Positions 36,164-45,471 of a stretch of DNA of 64,000 nt are shown in pieces. This DNA is from CBDDLD01 sp965250025. Lineage in GTDB: Bacteria > Bacteroidota > Bacteroidia > Flavobacteriales > Flavobacteriaceae. Location: contig OZ252283.1 in the NCBI GenBank assembly GCA_965250025.1, positions 1,798,001 to 1,862,000 of the forward strand, given 5' to 3'. Numbering within the stretch: position 1 is the first letter of the stretch; every line of letters begins with the position of its first letter. Position numbers and translations under genes: made by a program. The notes under the pieces are model-generated. The model was not told the DNA's origin. It was given only the letters and a program-made list of their open reading frames with translations, and made no database searches.

Positions 36164-36171
36164 TATTTTTA
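36164..36171 (+). promoter_or_regulatory. -7 promoter box of xerD-like gene (leaderless class)
   Basis: TATTTTTA resembles TAnnTTTG and is followed by exactly four bases (CGGC) and the ATG. The same spacing occurs at four other genes in the window. The transcript would start at or beside the ATG. Confidence 0.5.
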
Positions 36172-36175
36172 CGGC

Positions 36176-37072
36176 ATGAAATGGAGCAATGCCATAACGG
36201 ATTATAAACATTTTTTAAAGATCGAAAGAGGCTTATCTCAGAACTCTATAGACAATTATGAGTATGACATTAAACGTTTGGTGGCCTATTTAGAGACGCA
36301 TTCAATTTCTGTTTCGCCAACGGATATTGAACATAATACCATTAAACAATTTGTATATACTATATCTAAAGAATTAAATCCCAGATCGCAGTCCAGAATC
36401 ATATCAGGATTACGCAATTTCTTCAATTATCTTGTTTTTGAGAACTACAGAGCAACCAATCCTTTAGACCTGATAGAATCGCCCAAGCTAGGAAAAAAAC
36501 TTCCGGATACGCTTAGTATTAAAGAAATTGACGCTTTGATAGAAGCCATAGATTTAAGTCATCCTCAAGGAGAAAGAAACAGAGCCATATTAGAAACATT
36601 ATATAGTTGTGGGCTTCGTGTAAGTGAACTTACCAACTTAAAAATTTCTGATCTGTTCTTTGATGAAGGTTTCATAAAGATCACCGGAAAAGGCAACAAA
36701 CAACGTTTTGTCCCTGTGAGTGCAACAACTCAGAAATACATTACAGTTTACAAGGATGAAATCAGATGTCATCAGAACGTACAAAAAGAAAGCAGTGATA
36801 TCTTGTTTTTGAACCGACGTGGAAAGCAATTAACCAGAGCCATGGTTTTTACAATTATTAAACAACTGGCAAAAAAAATTGATCTTAATAAAAGCATTTC
36901 ACCACATACATTCCGGCATTCTTTTGCTACACATTTGTTAGAAAATGGCGCTGATCTCAGAGCCATACAAATCATGTTAGGGCATGAGAGTATCATTACC
37001 ACTGAAATATACATGCATGTCGATCGTACACATCTAAGCGATGTGCTTGATAAATACCATCCTAGAAAGTAA
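36176..37072 (+). CDS. xerD: tyrosine recombinase, XerC/XerD family
   Basis: This 298-aa protein has an N-terminal SAM-like core-binding domain (residues 1-90) and a catalytic domain. Active-site residues are seen as Arg in YSCGLRVSELTNL, Lys in GKGNKQRFVPV, HxxR in SPHTFRHSFATH, His in LGHESIITTE, and the Tyr nucleophile in TEIYMHVD near residue 278. It fits the chromosome-dimer resolution recombinase XerD (or the single XerA-type). No att sites or cargo are nearby, so it is a housekeeping gene and not a mobile integrase. It lies behind an unusual 22-bp palindrome. Confidence 0.88.
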   Translation: MKWSNAITDYKHFLKIERGLSQNSIDNYEYDIKRLVAYLETHSISVSPTDIEHNTIKQFVYTISKELNPRSQSRIISGLRNFFNYLVFENYRATNPLDLIESPKLGKKLPDTLSIKEIDALIEAIDLSHPQGERNRAILETLYSCGLRVSELTNLKISDLFFDEGFIKITGKGNKQRFVPVSATTQKYITVYKDEIRCHQNVQKESSDILFLNRRGKQLTRAMVFTIIKQLAKKIDLNKSISPHTFRHSFATHLLENGADLRAIQIMLGHESIITTEIYMHVDRTHLSDVLDKYHPRK

Positions 37073-37100
37073 AAAAGCACCTCATGAGGATGAGATGCTT
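37071..37100 (-). terminator. terminator of rny, possibly shared with xerD
   Basis: AAGCACCTCAT and ATGAGATGCTT pair with one mismatch on the plus strand; on the minus strand the mismatch becomes a G-T wobble. T-runs follow on both sides. It is best suited to rny on the minus strand. Confidence 0.7.
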
Positions 37101-37129
37101 AATTTTTTGAATTATTTTTTTAGTATTAA

Positions 37130-38707
37130 CTATTTAGCAATATTAACAGCTCTGGTTTCTCTTATCACAGTAACTTTAACTTGTCCGGGATATGTCATAT
37201 CCGTTTGTATCTTTTGAGAAATTTCAAAAGATAAGCTTGCTGCCTTATCGTCTGAAACTTTTTCGCTTTCAACAATAACTCTAAGCTCCCTACCGGCTTG
37301 AATAGCATAAGCTTTCTTAACACCATTGAAACCAAAAGCTACATCTTCCAAATCCTTTAATCGTTGTATGTAAGAATCTAATACTTGTCGTCTTGCACCA
37401 GGCCTTGCACCAGATATGGCATCACAGACCTGTATTATTGGAGAAAGCAAGGTGGTCATTTCTATTTCGTCGTGGTGAGCACCAATGGCATTGCATACCT
37501 CTGCTTTTTCTCCATATTTTTCGGCCCATTTCATTCCTAAAATAGCATGTGGTGTCTCTACATCTGCTTCAGAATCGGGTACTTTACCTATATCATGTAA
37601 TAAGCCTGCTCTCTTGGCTAGTTTAGGATTTAACCCTAGTTCTGCAGCCATTACCCCGCATAACTTGGCGACCTCTCTTGAATGCTGTAATAAATTCTGT
37701 CCATAAGAAGAACGGTATTTCATACGGCCTACTAACTTTATCAATTCTGGATGTAATCCATGAATGCCCAAATCAATAACTGTACGTTTTCCAACCTCTA
37801 TAATCTCTTGTTCTATTTGCTTTTGGGTTTTCTTTACAACTTCTTCAATTCTAGCCGGGTGAATTCGTCCATCTGTTACCAATTTGTGTAAAGATAATCG
37901 GGCAACCTCTCTCCTAACCGAATCAAAACATGAAAGAATAATGGCTTCCGGTGTGTCATCAACGATAATCTCAACTCCTGTTGCAGCTTCAATAGCTCTG
38001 ATATTTCGACCTTCTCGTCCAATAATACGGCCTTTAATATCGTCAGATTCTATATTAAAAACAGAGACACAATTATCAATTGCTTCTTCTGTTCCAATGC
38101 GTTGAATCGTATTGATTATGATTTTTTTGGCTTCTTGCTGAGCTGTGAGTTTAGCTTCCTCAACTGTATCCTGTACAAAAGCCATAGCATCTGTTTTTGC
38201 CTCTTCTCTCAAAGATTCGATCAGTTGTTCTTTAGCTTCTTCTGCCGAAAGTGAAGAAATCACTTCTAATTGTTTTATTTGGCTTTTATGCGCCTTTTCC
38301 AACTCGTCTTTCTTCTTCTCTAAAAATTCTAATCTAAAATTATAGTCTTTGATTTTGTCGTCCAAAGACTGGTTAGATTTCTTAGCTTTAGAAAGCTCAT
38401 TGGAGATTTGAGATTCTTTATCACGAGTACGTTTTTCAGCTTCAGCCATTTTTTTATCTCTCGATAAAATCACCTTTTCATGCTCTGCTTTCAGCTCTAT
38501 AAACTTTTCTTTGGCTTGTAAAATCTTATCTTTCTTTAAAGCTTCAGCATCGATCTTTGCTTGCTTCAATAGAGATTTGGATTCTGCATTAGCCTGTTTT
38601 ATAATCTTAGAAGCATTACGCTTCTCTACAGATTTTGATATGATATATCCTAGTATTACACCTAATACTACGCCCCCAACAATATATATAATTGTGTTAG
38701 TGTCCAT
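37130..38707 (-). CDS. rny: ribonuclease Y
   Basis: At 525 aa this has the full RNase Y layout. It has an N-terminal membrane anchor (IIYIVGGVVLGVILGYIIS, residues 5-23), a long coiled-coil to about residue 200, a KH domain with GRIIGREGRNIRAIEAATG, and an HD domain with LLHDIGKVPD and GAHHDEIEM. It is the membrane-bound endonuclease that starts mRNA decay. It follows a 6S-like RNA gene on the same strand, downstream of zapA. Confidence 0.96.
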   Translation of the reverse strand: MDTNTIIYIVGGVVLGVILGYIISKSVEKRNASKIIKQANAESKSLLKQAKIDAEALKKDKILQAKEKFIELKAEHEKVILSRDKKMAEAEKRTRDKESQISNELSKAKKSNQSLDDKIKDYNFRLEFLEKKKDELEKAHKSQIKQLEVISSLSAEEAKEQLIESLREEAKTDAMAFVQDTVEEAKLTAQQEAKKIIINTIQRIGTEEAIDNCVSVFNIESDDIKGRIIGREGRNIRAIEAATGVEIIVDDTPEAIILSCFDSVRREVARLSLHKLVTDGRIHPARIEEVVKKTQKQIEQEIIEVGKRTVIDLGIHGLHPELIKLVGRMKYRSSYGQNLLQHSREVAKLCGVMAAELGLNPKLAKRAGLLHDIGKVPDSEADVETPHAILGMKWAEKYGEKAEVCNAIGAHHDEIEMTTLLSPIIQVCDAISGARPGARRQVLDSYIQRLKDLEDVAFGFNGVKKAYAIQAGRELRVIVESEKVSDDKAASLSFEISQKIQTDMTYPGQVKVTVIRETRAVNIAK

Positions 38708-38730
38708 GTTAGTTATTTAGTTTAGTATAT

Positions 38731-38903
38731 AAAAAAAGCCTACATCAGTTTTGGATTTTGTATAAACTCCTTAAAAACAAGTTTAGGGCTAACAAGTTGA
38801 TCAAAAATCTGCTCGGTGGCAGCCCGATTTTACAACTTAAACTCACCCTTTTTAAAGAATTAACGTTGAGTTTATCAAAAAAAATAACTAATGTAGGCAG
38901 TAA
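38731..38903 (-). ncRNA. ssrS: 6S RNA-like (6S-Flavo type) small RNA
   Basis: Between zapA and rny the minus strand encodes a long rod. GCCTACATTAGTT (38886-38898) pairs with AACTGATGTAGGC (38738-38750) in a 13-bp closing stem (one wobble), followed by TTTTTTT. Inside, ATAAACTC pairs with GAGTTTAT, then AAGTTG with CAACTT and AAAATC with GATTTT around a GC-rich apical part. This single interrupted hairpin of about 170 nt is the 6S RNA shape, which mimics an open promoter and binds RNA polymerase holoenzyme. In gammaproteobacteria 6S RNA also lies next to zapA. Exact ends are estimated. Confidence 0.75.
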
Positions 38904-38931
38904 CCTTAGTATATTTTAAAGAACGTACGAG

Positions 38932-39219
38932 TTATATATGCAATTTAAGCAATTCATTCAAAGCTTCTAGCTTTTCCTGAACTTCTTCGTTTACATACGC
39001 TTTATCTATTGTTTTTTGTTCTACTTGAGATGCAAATTGTAATGCACACATAGCTAATACATCTTGCTTATCTCTCACAGAGTAATTCTGCTCAAACTGA
39101 CCAATCATTGCTTCTATTTTCTTAGCAGCTTTCCTCAAACCTTCTTCCTGCTTAGGGTGTATGGTTAAAGGGTAAACTCTATTGGCAATTGAGAGTTTTA
39201 TTTTAAGCTGTTCAGACAT
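38932..39219 (-). CDS. zapA: cell division protein ZapA
   Basis: From the ATG at 39219 the product is 95 aa (MSEQLKIKLSIANRVYPL...), the usual ZapA size. It has the N-terminal beta domain and a C-terminal coiled-coil from about residue 60. ZapA cross-links FtsZ filaments in the division ring. A GTG at 39237 in the same frame overlaps the previous gene and is less likely. It follows the coiled-coil gene closely, and a 6S-like RNA lies just downstream. Confidence 0.9.
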   Translation of the reverse strand: MSEQLKIKLSIANRVYPLTIHPKQEEGLRKAAKKIEAMIGQFEQNYSVRDKQDVLAMCALQFASQVEQKTIDKAYVNEEVQEKLEALNELLKLHI

Positions 39220-39236
39220 CCAAAAATCAGTTAACA

Positions 39237-39527
39237 CTATTCAGACAATTGTGATATACAATGATCAATATCTCTAATTAGTGTATTTATTTTGAGCTTT
39301 GTTTCTCGTTTATTTTCGTCACTACCAAGCATTGAATTTGTTATCTTGAGAGTCTCGTACTTTTCGACCCAATTAGATATTTCTTCCTGATATTGAAGTA
39401 TTTTTTGTTGATGGCTTTCTAATTCTTTAGAAAGCTTGGCATTGGTCTGTTTTAATACCTCTTGCTTGTGTAAAACCTTGCTGATTTTATTCTCTAAGGC
39501 ATCAACAATATCTTCAATTTTGCTCAT
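39237..39527 (-). CDS. coiled-coil protein upstream of zapA (ZapB-like candidate)
   Basis: This 96-aa protein is almost entirely a coiled coil (heptads through VLHKQEVLKQTNAKLSKEL and onward, residues 5-65), ending in a short helical tail. It is encoded directly before zapA under one promoter (39552-39582). Length, composition and partner suggest a role similar to ZapB, which in other bacteria bridges ZapA, but there is no sequence motif to prove it. Confidence 0.6.
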   Translation of the reverse strand: MSKIEDIVDALENKISKVLHKQEVLKQTNAKLSKELESHQQKILQYQEEISNWVEKYETLKITNSMLGSDENKRETKLKINTLIRDIDHCISQLSE

Positions 39528-39551
39528 TTTAGTAATTCAATACTATTATAA

Positions 39552-39582
39552 CAAAGTTAACATACCTTATGAAAAAACCCAA
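39552..39582 (-). promoter_or_regulatory. promoter of the coiled-coil/zapA operon
   Basis: On the minus strand TTGG (39579-39582), 19 bases and TAACTTTG (39552-39559) match the Bacteroidota consensus. The predicted start is near 39547, about 20 nt before the ATG. The boxes and spacing are identical to those of the pyrR promoter. Confidence 0.65.
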
Positions 39583-39707
39583 TTGTTTTATAATAATTTT
39601 TACAAAAGGTAATTATATTGTTACTAAATGTTTATGTCGTATTATCAAAAAAATATGTTTTGGAAATCTTTATCAAATTAATATTTTAGCTTTAATAGTC
39701 CATTTCT

Positions 39708-41396
39708 ATGAAAAAAATTCTGCTCCTCATCTTAATTCCTTTTCAAGTATTCTCTCAAGTTGAATACCCAAAAGATTATTTTAGAAATCCATTAGATATA
39801 ACTCTGGTTTTATCTGGCACATTTGCCGAACTCAGATCCAATCATTTTCATTCGGGTATAGATATAAAAACCCAAGGCAAAGAAGGCTTAAAAATATATA
39901 CTGCTGCTGAAGGCTATGTTAGTAGAATTAAAGTATCGCATTATGGTTATGGTAAAGCGCTTTACATTACCCACCCTAACGGATATACTACAGTTTATGC
40001 ACACCTGAAAAAATTTTCGCCAAGAATTGAAGCTTATATCAAAGAATGCCAATACGATAAAGAACGTTATGAAGTTGAAGCATTCCCTTCTGCCGAAGAG
40101 CTGGAAATCTCAGCTAATGAAGTTGTTGCGTTCTCAGGTAATACTGGAGGTTCCAGTGGACCACATTTACATTTTGAAATCAGAGATAATGCCGAACGTC
40201 CTATTAATCCTATGCTTTTTGGTATTGATGTTAAAGATACACGTGTACCACATGTATCTGCAATATATGCATATCCGAAAAATGATAATGCTTTTATTAA
40301 TGGTAAAAATGAACGTGTACAATTACGGTTGATTCCAAAAAACAACAGTGCTTTTAACGTTGAAAAAATTACTGCCATAGGAGAAATCGGTTTTGGTGTA
40401 GTCACTTACGACCGACAAGATTTAGCCGCTAACAAAAACGGTGTTAGTAATATTTCTACTAGTATTAATGGTAATCAAAGCCTAGAAATTGATTTCAAAC
40501 GTTTCAGTTTTGACGAAACCAAACATATCAACAGATTGATTGATTTTGAAATGTACAAAACAAAAAAATCAAGGATTCAAAAATTATTCATTGAAAAAAA
40601 CAACCCACTGAGCTTATATAAAAACGCTGATAATGATGGGTACGTAAGGATTGAAGACAGTACGTCATCAGTTTATAAAATTGAAATAAAAGACTTTAAG
40701 GGAAATTCTACATTAATAAATATTCCCATTATTGGGAAAACTCAGGATGTAAAGATGTTTCCAAAAGAACACGCTGCCGACAAAACACTTATTCCGAGTG
40801 AAGAGGCCTTGACATTACAAGATCAGAACATTAGTGTCGATTTTTTTGAGGATACTTTATACGAAGACACTTATATTGACTACGGTGTAAGTGGAGATAC
40901 TTTAAAACTGCATAAAGATATCATACCATTAAAGAAGAAGTTTACTGTTAAATATGATATTAGTAAGTATAAAGATCCTGATAAAAATAAGTTATTCATA
41001 GCCAGACTATATGGATATTATAAAAAGCCCAGTTATGTTTCTACAACTCGGAAAGGCGATATCCTTACAGCAAGAAGTAAACGTTTTGGAATGTATACTT
41101 TAGCCTCGGACACTATACCTCCAGAGATAAAACCTGTAAATTTTCAGGATAAAAAATGGTTGAGTAAATACCGTTATCTGAAAGTAAAGATAAAGGATAA
41201 GCTTTCGGGAATAAGCAATTACAGGGCTACGGTAAACGGCAAATGGATTTTAATGGAATACGATTATAAAACTGGCATACTCACACACGATTTCAATGAT
41301 AATGTAGTTAATGAAACAAAAAACAATTTGAAGGTGATTGTAACCGATAATGTCGGAAATAGTACTACATTTGAAGCAACTTTTTTTAGAAAATAA
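39708..41396 (+). CDS. M23 family metallopeptidase (LytM-type)
   Basis: This 562-aa protein has a signal peptide (MKKILLLILIPFQVFSQ) and an early M23 domain. The zinc ligands are in HFHSGIDIKTQGK (residues about 45-57) and GPHLHFEIRD (near residue 150). The remaining 400 residues are beta-rich Ig-like material. M23 enzymes cut peptidoglycan cross-bridges or act as activators of amidases. The catalytic HxxxD and HxH are intact. The TonB-dependent receptor gene follows 12 bases after the stop, so the two may be one transcript. Confidence 0.9.
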   Translation: MKKILLLILIPFQVFSQVEYPKDYFRNPLDITLVLSGTFAELRSNHFHSGIDIKTQGKEGLKIYTAAEGYVSRIKVSHYGYGKALYITHPNGYTTVYAHLKKFSPRIEAYIKECQYDKERYEVEAFPSAEELEISANEVVAFSGNTGGSSGPHLHFEIRDNAERPINPMLFGIDVKDTRVPHVSAIYAYPKNDNAFINGKNERVQLRLIPKNNSAFNVEKITAIGEIGFGVVTYDRQDLAANKNGVSNISTSINGNQSLEIDFKRFSFDETKHINRLIDFEMYKTKKSRIQKLFIEKNNPLSLYKNADNDGYVRIEDSTSSVYKIEIKDFKGNSTLINIPIIGKTQDVKMFPKEHAADKTLIPSEEALTLQDQNISVDFFEDTLYEDTYIDYGVSGDTLKLHKDIIPLKKKFTVKYDISKYKDPDKNKLFIARLYGYYKKPSYVSTTRKGDILTARSKRFGMYTLASDTIPPEIKPVNFQDKKWLSKYRYLKVKIKDKLSGISNYRATVNGKWILMEYDYKTGILTHDFNDNVVNETKNNLKVIVTDNVGNSTTFEATFFRK

Positions 41397-41408
41397 AATC
41401 ATACACAC

Positions 41409-43871
41409 TTGAAACATTATATTCTATCACTCATTATTACGGTTTTTGCATTCTTATATTCTAATGCTCAAATGGCAACTATAAGAGGTATTGTTCTTGA
41501 TGAAAACCAAAACCCAGTAAGTGATGTAAATATAAAAGCCGATGATAAAGGAGCCACGACAAATGAGAATGGGTTTTATATCTTAAAGATACCTTCAGGA
41601 AAAGATGTGAAAATCGTCTACACACACTTATCCAACGGTCGTGTAGAAATCACCGTAAATCTGAAAAACGGACAAGTTTATGAGTTCAATCCGGTCATGG
41701 AAACTGATGCGATACAGATAGAAACTGTTGTAATTAAGGGCGATCAGAGAAAAGCTGTTGAAGGGGTAACTACCATTTCTCCTGAAGTGGTCAGAACCAT
41801 AAAAGGCGCACAGCCGGGAGTTGAAAATATTTTAAAGACCTTACCAGGTGTGAATATCTCTAATGAGTTAAGTACGCAATACTCTGTTAGAGGTGGTAAT
41901 TTTGATGAAAATCTGGTTTATGTTAATGAAATTGAAGTCTACAGACCTTTTTTAATTCGATCAGGTAATCAGGAAGGTTTAAGTTTTGTAAATACTGACC
42001 TAGTTCAGAATGTGGATTTTTCTGCCGGTGGATTTCAGGCCAAATATGGAGATAAGCTTTCCTCAGTATTAGACATCACTTATCGCAATCCTGTAAACTT
42101 TGGATTAAGAACGGATTTAAGCCTCTTAGGTGGAAGTGTTGCTGTTGAAACCGTTTCTAAGGATTCAAAATTTTCCGGGATTATGGGATTAAGATACAGA
42201 GACAATAGTCTTATCTTAAACAATCTGGAAACTGAAGGTAATGTGGAGCCAGTTTTTGCAGATGCACAAACCTATTTGACTTACCGATTTTCAGATAAAT
42301 TTCATTTAAATTTTTTGGGTAATATTTCCTTAAATCAATACAATTTTCAACCACAAAACAGACAAACAAATTTTGGTACCTTACAAGATCCCATTGCCCT
42401 TTTAGTATTTTATGAAGGTCAGGAAAAAGATCAGTACCAAACCTACTTCGGCGCTTTTAAGGCCAATTATTTTGTAAATGATGACTTGACGTTAAAACTT
42501 ATTGCATCAACGTATCATACTACTGAACAAGAGCATTTTGATATTTTGGCACAATACCGTTTAGGAGAGGTGAATACGAATATTGGTGATGAGAATTTAG
42601 GTGAGGTTGAATTTAGTGAAGGTATTGGTTCGCAACTTACTCATGCCAGAAATGACCTGGATGCTTTGATTGTCAATGTGGAGCACCGCGGTGATTATAA
42701 AGTTGATGATGAAAGCACTTTAGAATGGTCCATAAAATACACGCATGAAGACATCAGAGACAGGCTCGTAGAATGGGAGGTTATTGATTCTGCCGGTTTC
42801 TCTATACGTCCGCCTAACTTTAACATTCCCAATTTACAACCCGACCAACCCTTTTCGGGTCCGTTAGTAGCTTTCGAAAATATAAGAGCCCGAAATAATG
42901 TACAAATAGATCGTTTACAAGCTTTTGCTCAATACAGTAAACGCACTTCATTAGGAAATCATGACGTGTTCTATAATATTGGTGTAAGAGCTCACAACTG
43001 GACGGTTAGTGGTGATAACCTTGAGAGTAATACTCAAACTGTATTTAGTCCTAGAGCGCAATTTGCCATTAAACCCGACTGGGATAAAGATATGTTGTTT
43101 AGAGTTGCAGGTGGTCTATACTATCAACCACCATTTTACCGGGAGTTGAGAGATTCTTCGGGAACAGTACAACCCAATGTGAAAGCACAACAATCTTTTC
43201 ATATTGTATTGGGTAATGAATACAGCTTTAAACTCTGGGACAGGCCTTTTAAATTGGTTACAGAAGCTTATTATAAAGGCTTGACCGATGTAAACCCATA
43301 CACTATAGAAAATGTTCGTATACGCTATAGAGCGCGTAATAATGCTAAAGCTTATGCTTATGGTCTGGACCTTCGACTAAATGGTGAGTTCGTTCCCGGA
43401 ACCGAATCCTGGTTCAGCTTTGGATACTTAAAAACGGAAGAAAATATCGATAACAGAGGTTATATAGCCCGACCAACAGATCAACGTTTAAAATTTGGTG
43501 TACTGTTTCAGGACTATGTCCCCAACATACCAGATCTTAAAATGTACCTGAACCTTGTATACAATACTGGTGTTCCTGGCGGGTCACCAAGCTATGCAGA
43601 TCCTTATGATTTTCAGATCCGTTTAAGAGACTACAGGCGTGCTGATCTAGGTATTTCTTATGTTTTAGTAGATCAAAATAAGACCTACAGTTCCAAATGG
43701 AAGCAGGCCTTTAAAGAACTATCTATTGGATTTGAGATTTATAACATGTTTGATAATCAGAATTCCATTACGAACACTTGGGTAAGAGATGTTTATAGTA
43801 AACGACAGTTTGCCATTCCAAACTTTTTGACACCTCGTGTTTTTAATGTCCGACTATCAGCCAGATTCTAA
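41409..43871 (+). CDS. TonB-dependent receptor with carboxypeptidase-like regulatory domain
   Basis: This 820-aa protein has a signal peptide ending SNAQ near residue 20 and a CarboxypepD_reg-like domain (residues about 22-105, IRGIVLDENQNPVSDVNI). A plug domain contains NILKTLPGVNISNELSTQYSVRGG, followed by a 22-strand barrel ending NVRLSARF. It is an outer-membrane active transporter. No SusD partner or PUL enzymes are adjacent, so it is not a typical SusC pair and the ligand is unknown. Confidence 0.9.
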   Translation: MKHYILSLIITVFAFLYSNAQMATIRGIVLDENQNPVSDVNIKADDKGATTNENGFYILKIPSGKDVKIVYTHLSNGRVEITVNLKNGQVYEFNPVMETDAIQIETVVIKGDQRKAVEGVTTISPEVVRTIKGAQPGVENILKTLPGVNISNELSTQYSVRGGNFDENLVYVNEIEVYRPFLIRSGNQEGLSFVNTDLVQNVDFSAGGFQAKYGDKLSSVLDITYRNPVNFGLRTDLSLLGGSVAVETVSKDSKFSGIMGLRYRDNSLILNNLETEGNVEPVFADAQTYLTYRFSDKFHLNFLGNISLNQYNFQPQNRQTNFGTLQDPIALLVFYEGQEKDQYQTYFGAFKANYFVNDDLTLKLIASTYHTTEQEHFDILAQYRLGEVNTNIGDENLGEVEFSEGIGSQLTHARNDLDALIVNVEHRGDYKVDDESTLEWSIKYTHEDIRDRLVEWEVIDSAGFSIRPPNFNIPNLQPDQPFSGPLVAFENIRARNNVQIDRLQAFAQYSKRTSLGNHDVFYNIGVRAHNWTVSGDNLESNTQTVFSPRAQFAIKPDWDKDMLFRVAGGLYYQPPFYRELRDSSGTVQPNVKAQQSFHIVLGNEYSFKLWDRPFKLVTEAYYKGLTDVNPYTIENVRIRYRARNNAKAYAYGLDLRLNGEFVPGTESWFSFGYLKTEENIDNRGYIARPTDQRLKFGVLFQDYVPNIPDLKMYLNLVYNTGVPGGSPSYADPYDFQIRLRDYRRADLGISYVLVDQNKTYSSKWKQAFKELSIGFEIYNMFDNQNSITNTWVRDVYSKRQFAIPNFLTPRVFNVRLSARF

Positions 43872-43886
43872 TTTATACAAAATCTA

Positions 43887-45320
43887 TTATTTTAGTACAA
43901 CACTCAAGTTTCCGACCAAACAGCTGGGTACATTATTCACATTGTTAATAGACACCCATATTTCTATGTAATCGCCACGTTCCAAACTTAAAACGCCTGT
44001 CATAGAATAACTACCCACATCGTTTCTTGAAAAACGTCTTTCTGATGATATGGCAGGAACCTGTACCCCATTCTTATAGACATAAAAATTATAAATTCTT
44101 GCATTGTTTACCGTATGTTCAAGGGTACCTGAGCATATAACTACAAACTCTCTGGGGCCTGAACCTTCATAGACAATTCGGTTATTTGAAGAAGATGTCC
44201 TGAATAAACTACTTGATACCGTTGCGCCAGCAATCTTTACCGGTACATTATTAGTTGACAAATTCGTTACCGTAGTATTGTTGGCCATTGAAAAATAACC
44301 TACGGTTGCAGCATCTGATTCCATAGGAACACCAGGGGAATCTACATTCCAATTACTGTCAAAATTATGATTTGGGTAACTTCCTGAGGTATATGGATCT
44401 ACATAGTCTCCTGCACCAAAAAATGCTGTACTGATTATATTTCCTGAATCTACTGTTGGATTTGAGCTTACGTCTATACCGGTAGCACCTAAAGGCACTT
44501 TACAAAAACCACTTACCTTTTCTATAAGATTAAAGGTTCCTGTATAAGTCTCATATGTACCGGCATTCGATTCAAACCATGCCACATTACTCAGTAATAA
44601 ATTATCGATATTATTGTAGGTTATACCATCATCTAAATTGCCTATATTAATGATATTCATAAATACAATATCAAAATTTGAAATCGTACCTAAAGCATCA
44701 GTGGTAGGTCCGGAGCCACTAACGATACTATTCTGAAACAATAGTGTTTCTGCTCCGCTACCAGTAAGATTAAACACAGAACCTCCTGATACTATAAGCG
44801 TCAGGTTACGGATACTTCCACCCGATGAGCCTGAAAAAATCGTAGAGCCGGTAATAATTAAACGGTCCTCATTAGCATCTAAACCAGAGATATAAGCTTC
44901 ATTAAGATCTATAGGATATGCCAAGGCAATTGTACCATTAACTTCATAATAGGTATTAGAAGCCAATTGATAAGTTGTGCCGCCACCAGCAGTTAGTTCA
45001 TCGGCTAAATCTGCAGCACTTTTAATGAGTTTGTAATTATTGCGCCTCATAGCACCTTCTAAAGCCACCCAACTTCCTGAACTGTAGTAATAGAATGAGT
45101 TATCGTCCGTATCATAAACAAGTAAGCCTTCAGCCGGACTTGAAATACCATTTCTCTGAGACGTCGTCATCCGAGGTGTTAATATCCCTTGACTTGTTGA
45201 ATTAAGCTCTAATAATGATGAAGCATCCGGACTGGTAGTACCTATACCAACTTGAGCATATAAAGGATAATTCATAAAACAAAACAGCGAAATTGCTAAA
45301 ACGTAATGTAGTTTCTTCAT
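43887..45320 (-). CDS. surface protein with Bacteroidota tail-fibre-like N-terminus
   Basis: This 477-aa protein has a signal peptide ending YAQ near residue 23, then the widely shared surface-protein opening VGIGTTSPDASSLLELNSTSQGILTPRMT (split) and VYDTDDNSFYYYSSGSWVAL. The middle region is repeat-rich and probably a beta-helix. No C-terminal type IX sorting domain is visible. It is divergent from the T9SS client at 45472. Function is unknown. Confidence 0.65.
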   Translation of the reverse strand: MKKLHYVLAISLFCFMNYPLYAQVGIGTTSPDASSLLELNSTSQGILTPRMTTSQRNGISSPAEGLLVYDTDDNSFYYYSSGSWVALEGAMRRNNYKLIKSAADLADELTAGGGTTYQLASNTYYEVNGTIALAYPIDLNEAYISGLDANEDRLIITGSTIFSGSSGGSIRNLTLIVSGGSVFNLTGSGAETLLFQNSIVSGSGPTTDALGTISNFDIVFMNIINIGNLDDGITYNNIDNLLLSNVAWFESNAGTYETYTGTFNLIEKVSGFCKVPLGATGIDVSSNPTVDSGNIISTAFFGAGDYVDPYTSGSYPNHNFDSNWNVDSPGVPMESDAATVGYFSMANNTTVTNLSTNNVPVKIAGATVSSSLFRTSSSNNRIVYEGSGPREFVVICSGTLEHTVNNARIYNFYVYKNGVQVPAISSERRFSRNDVGSYSMTGVLSLERGDYIEIWVSINNVNNVPSCLVGNLSVVLK

Positions 45321-45420
45321 AGTAGGTTAATTGTAGATTTATAAACTTTCGTGACTTAGGGGTATATAAAGAACATTAAAATATGGCTAAAATGCAAAAA
45401 TATTAGATGAAATGCATGAT

Positions 45421-45451
45421 TTTGTTATGTACAAAGAAATAGCTATATTTG
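45421..45451 (+). promoter_or_regulatory. promoter of the T9SS surface protein gene
   Basis: TTTG (45421-45424), 19 bases and TATATTTG (45444-45451) are a full match to the Bacteroidota consensus. The predicted start is near 45456, giving a 16-nt leader to the ATG at 45472. It shows that the possible upstream ATG at 45412 is not part of the gene. Confidence 0.75.
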
Positions 45452-45471
45452 TTTGTCCAATTTTACCTACA

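Noticed and set aside
36176..37072. Tyrosine recombinase as a mobile-element integrase
   Set aside because: No attachment repeats, tRNA target or cargo genes are nearby, and the sequence fits XerC/XerD.
45412..45471. Upstream ATG for the T9SS client
   Set aside because: It lies upstream of the perfect promoter at 45421-45451 and would place 20 residues before a clean signal peptide.
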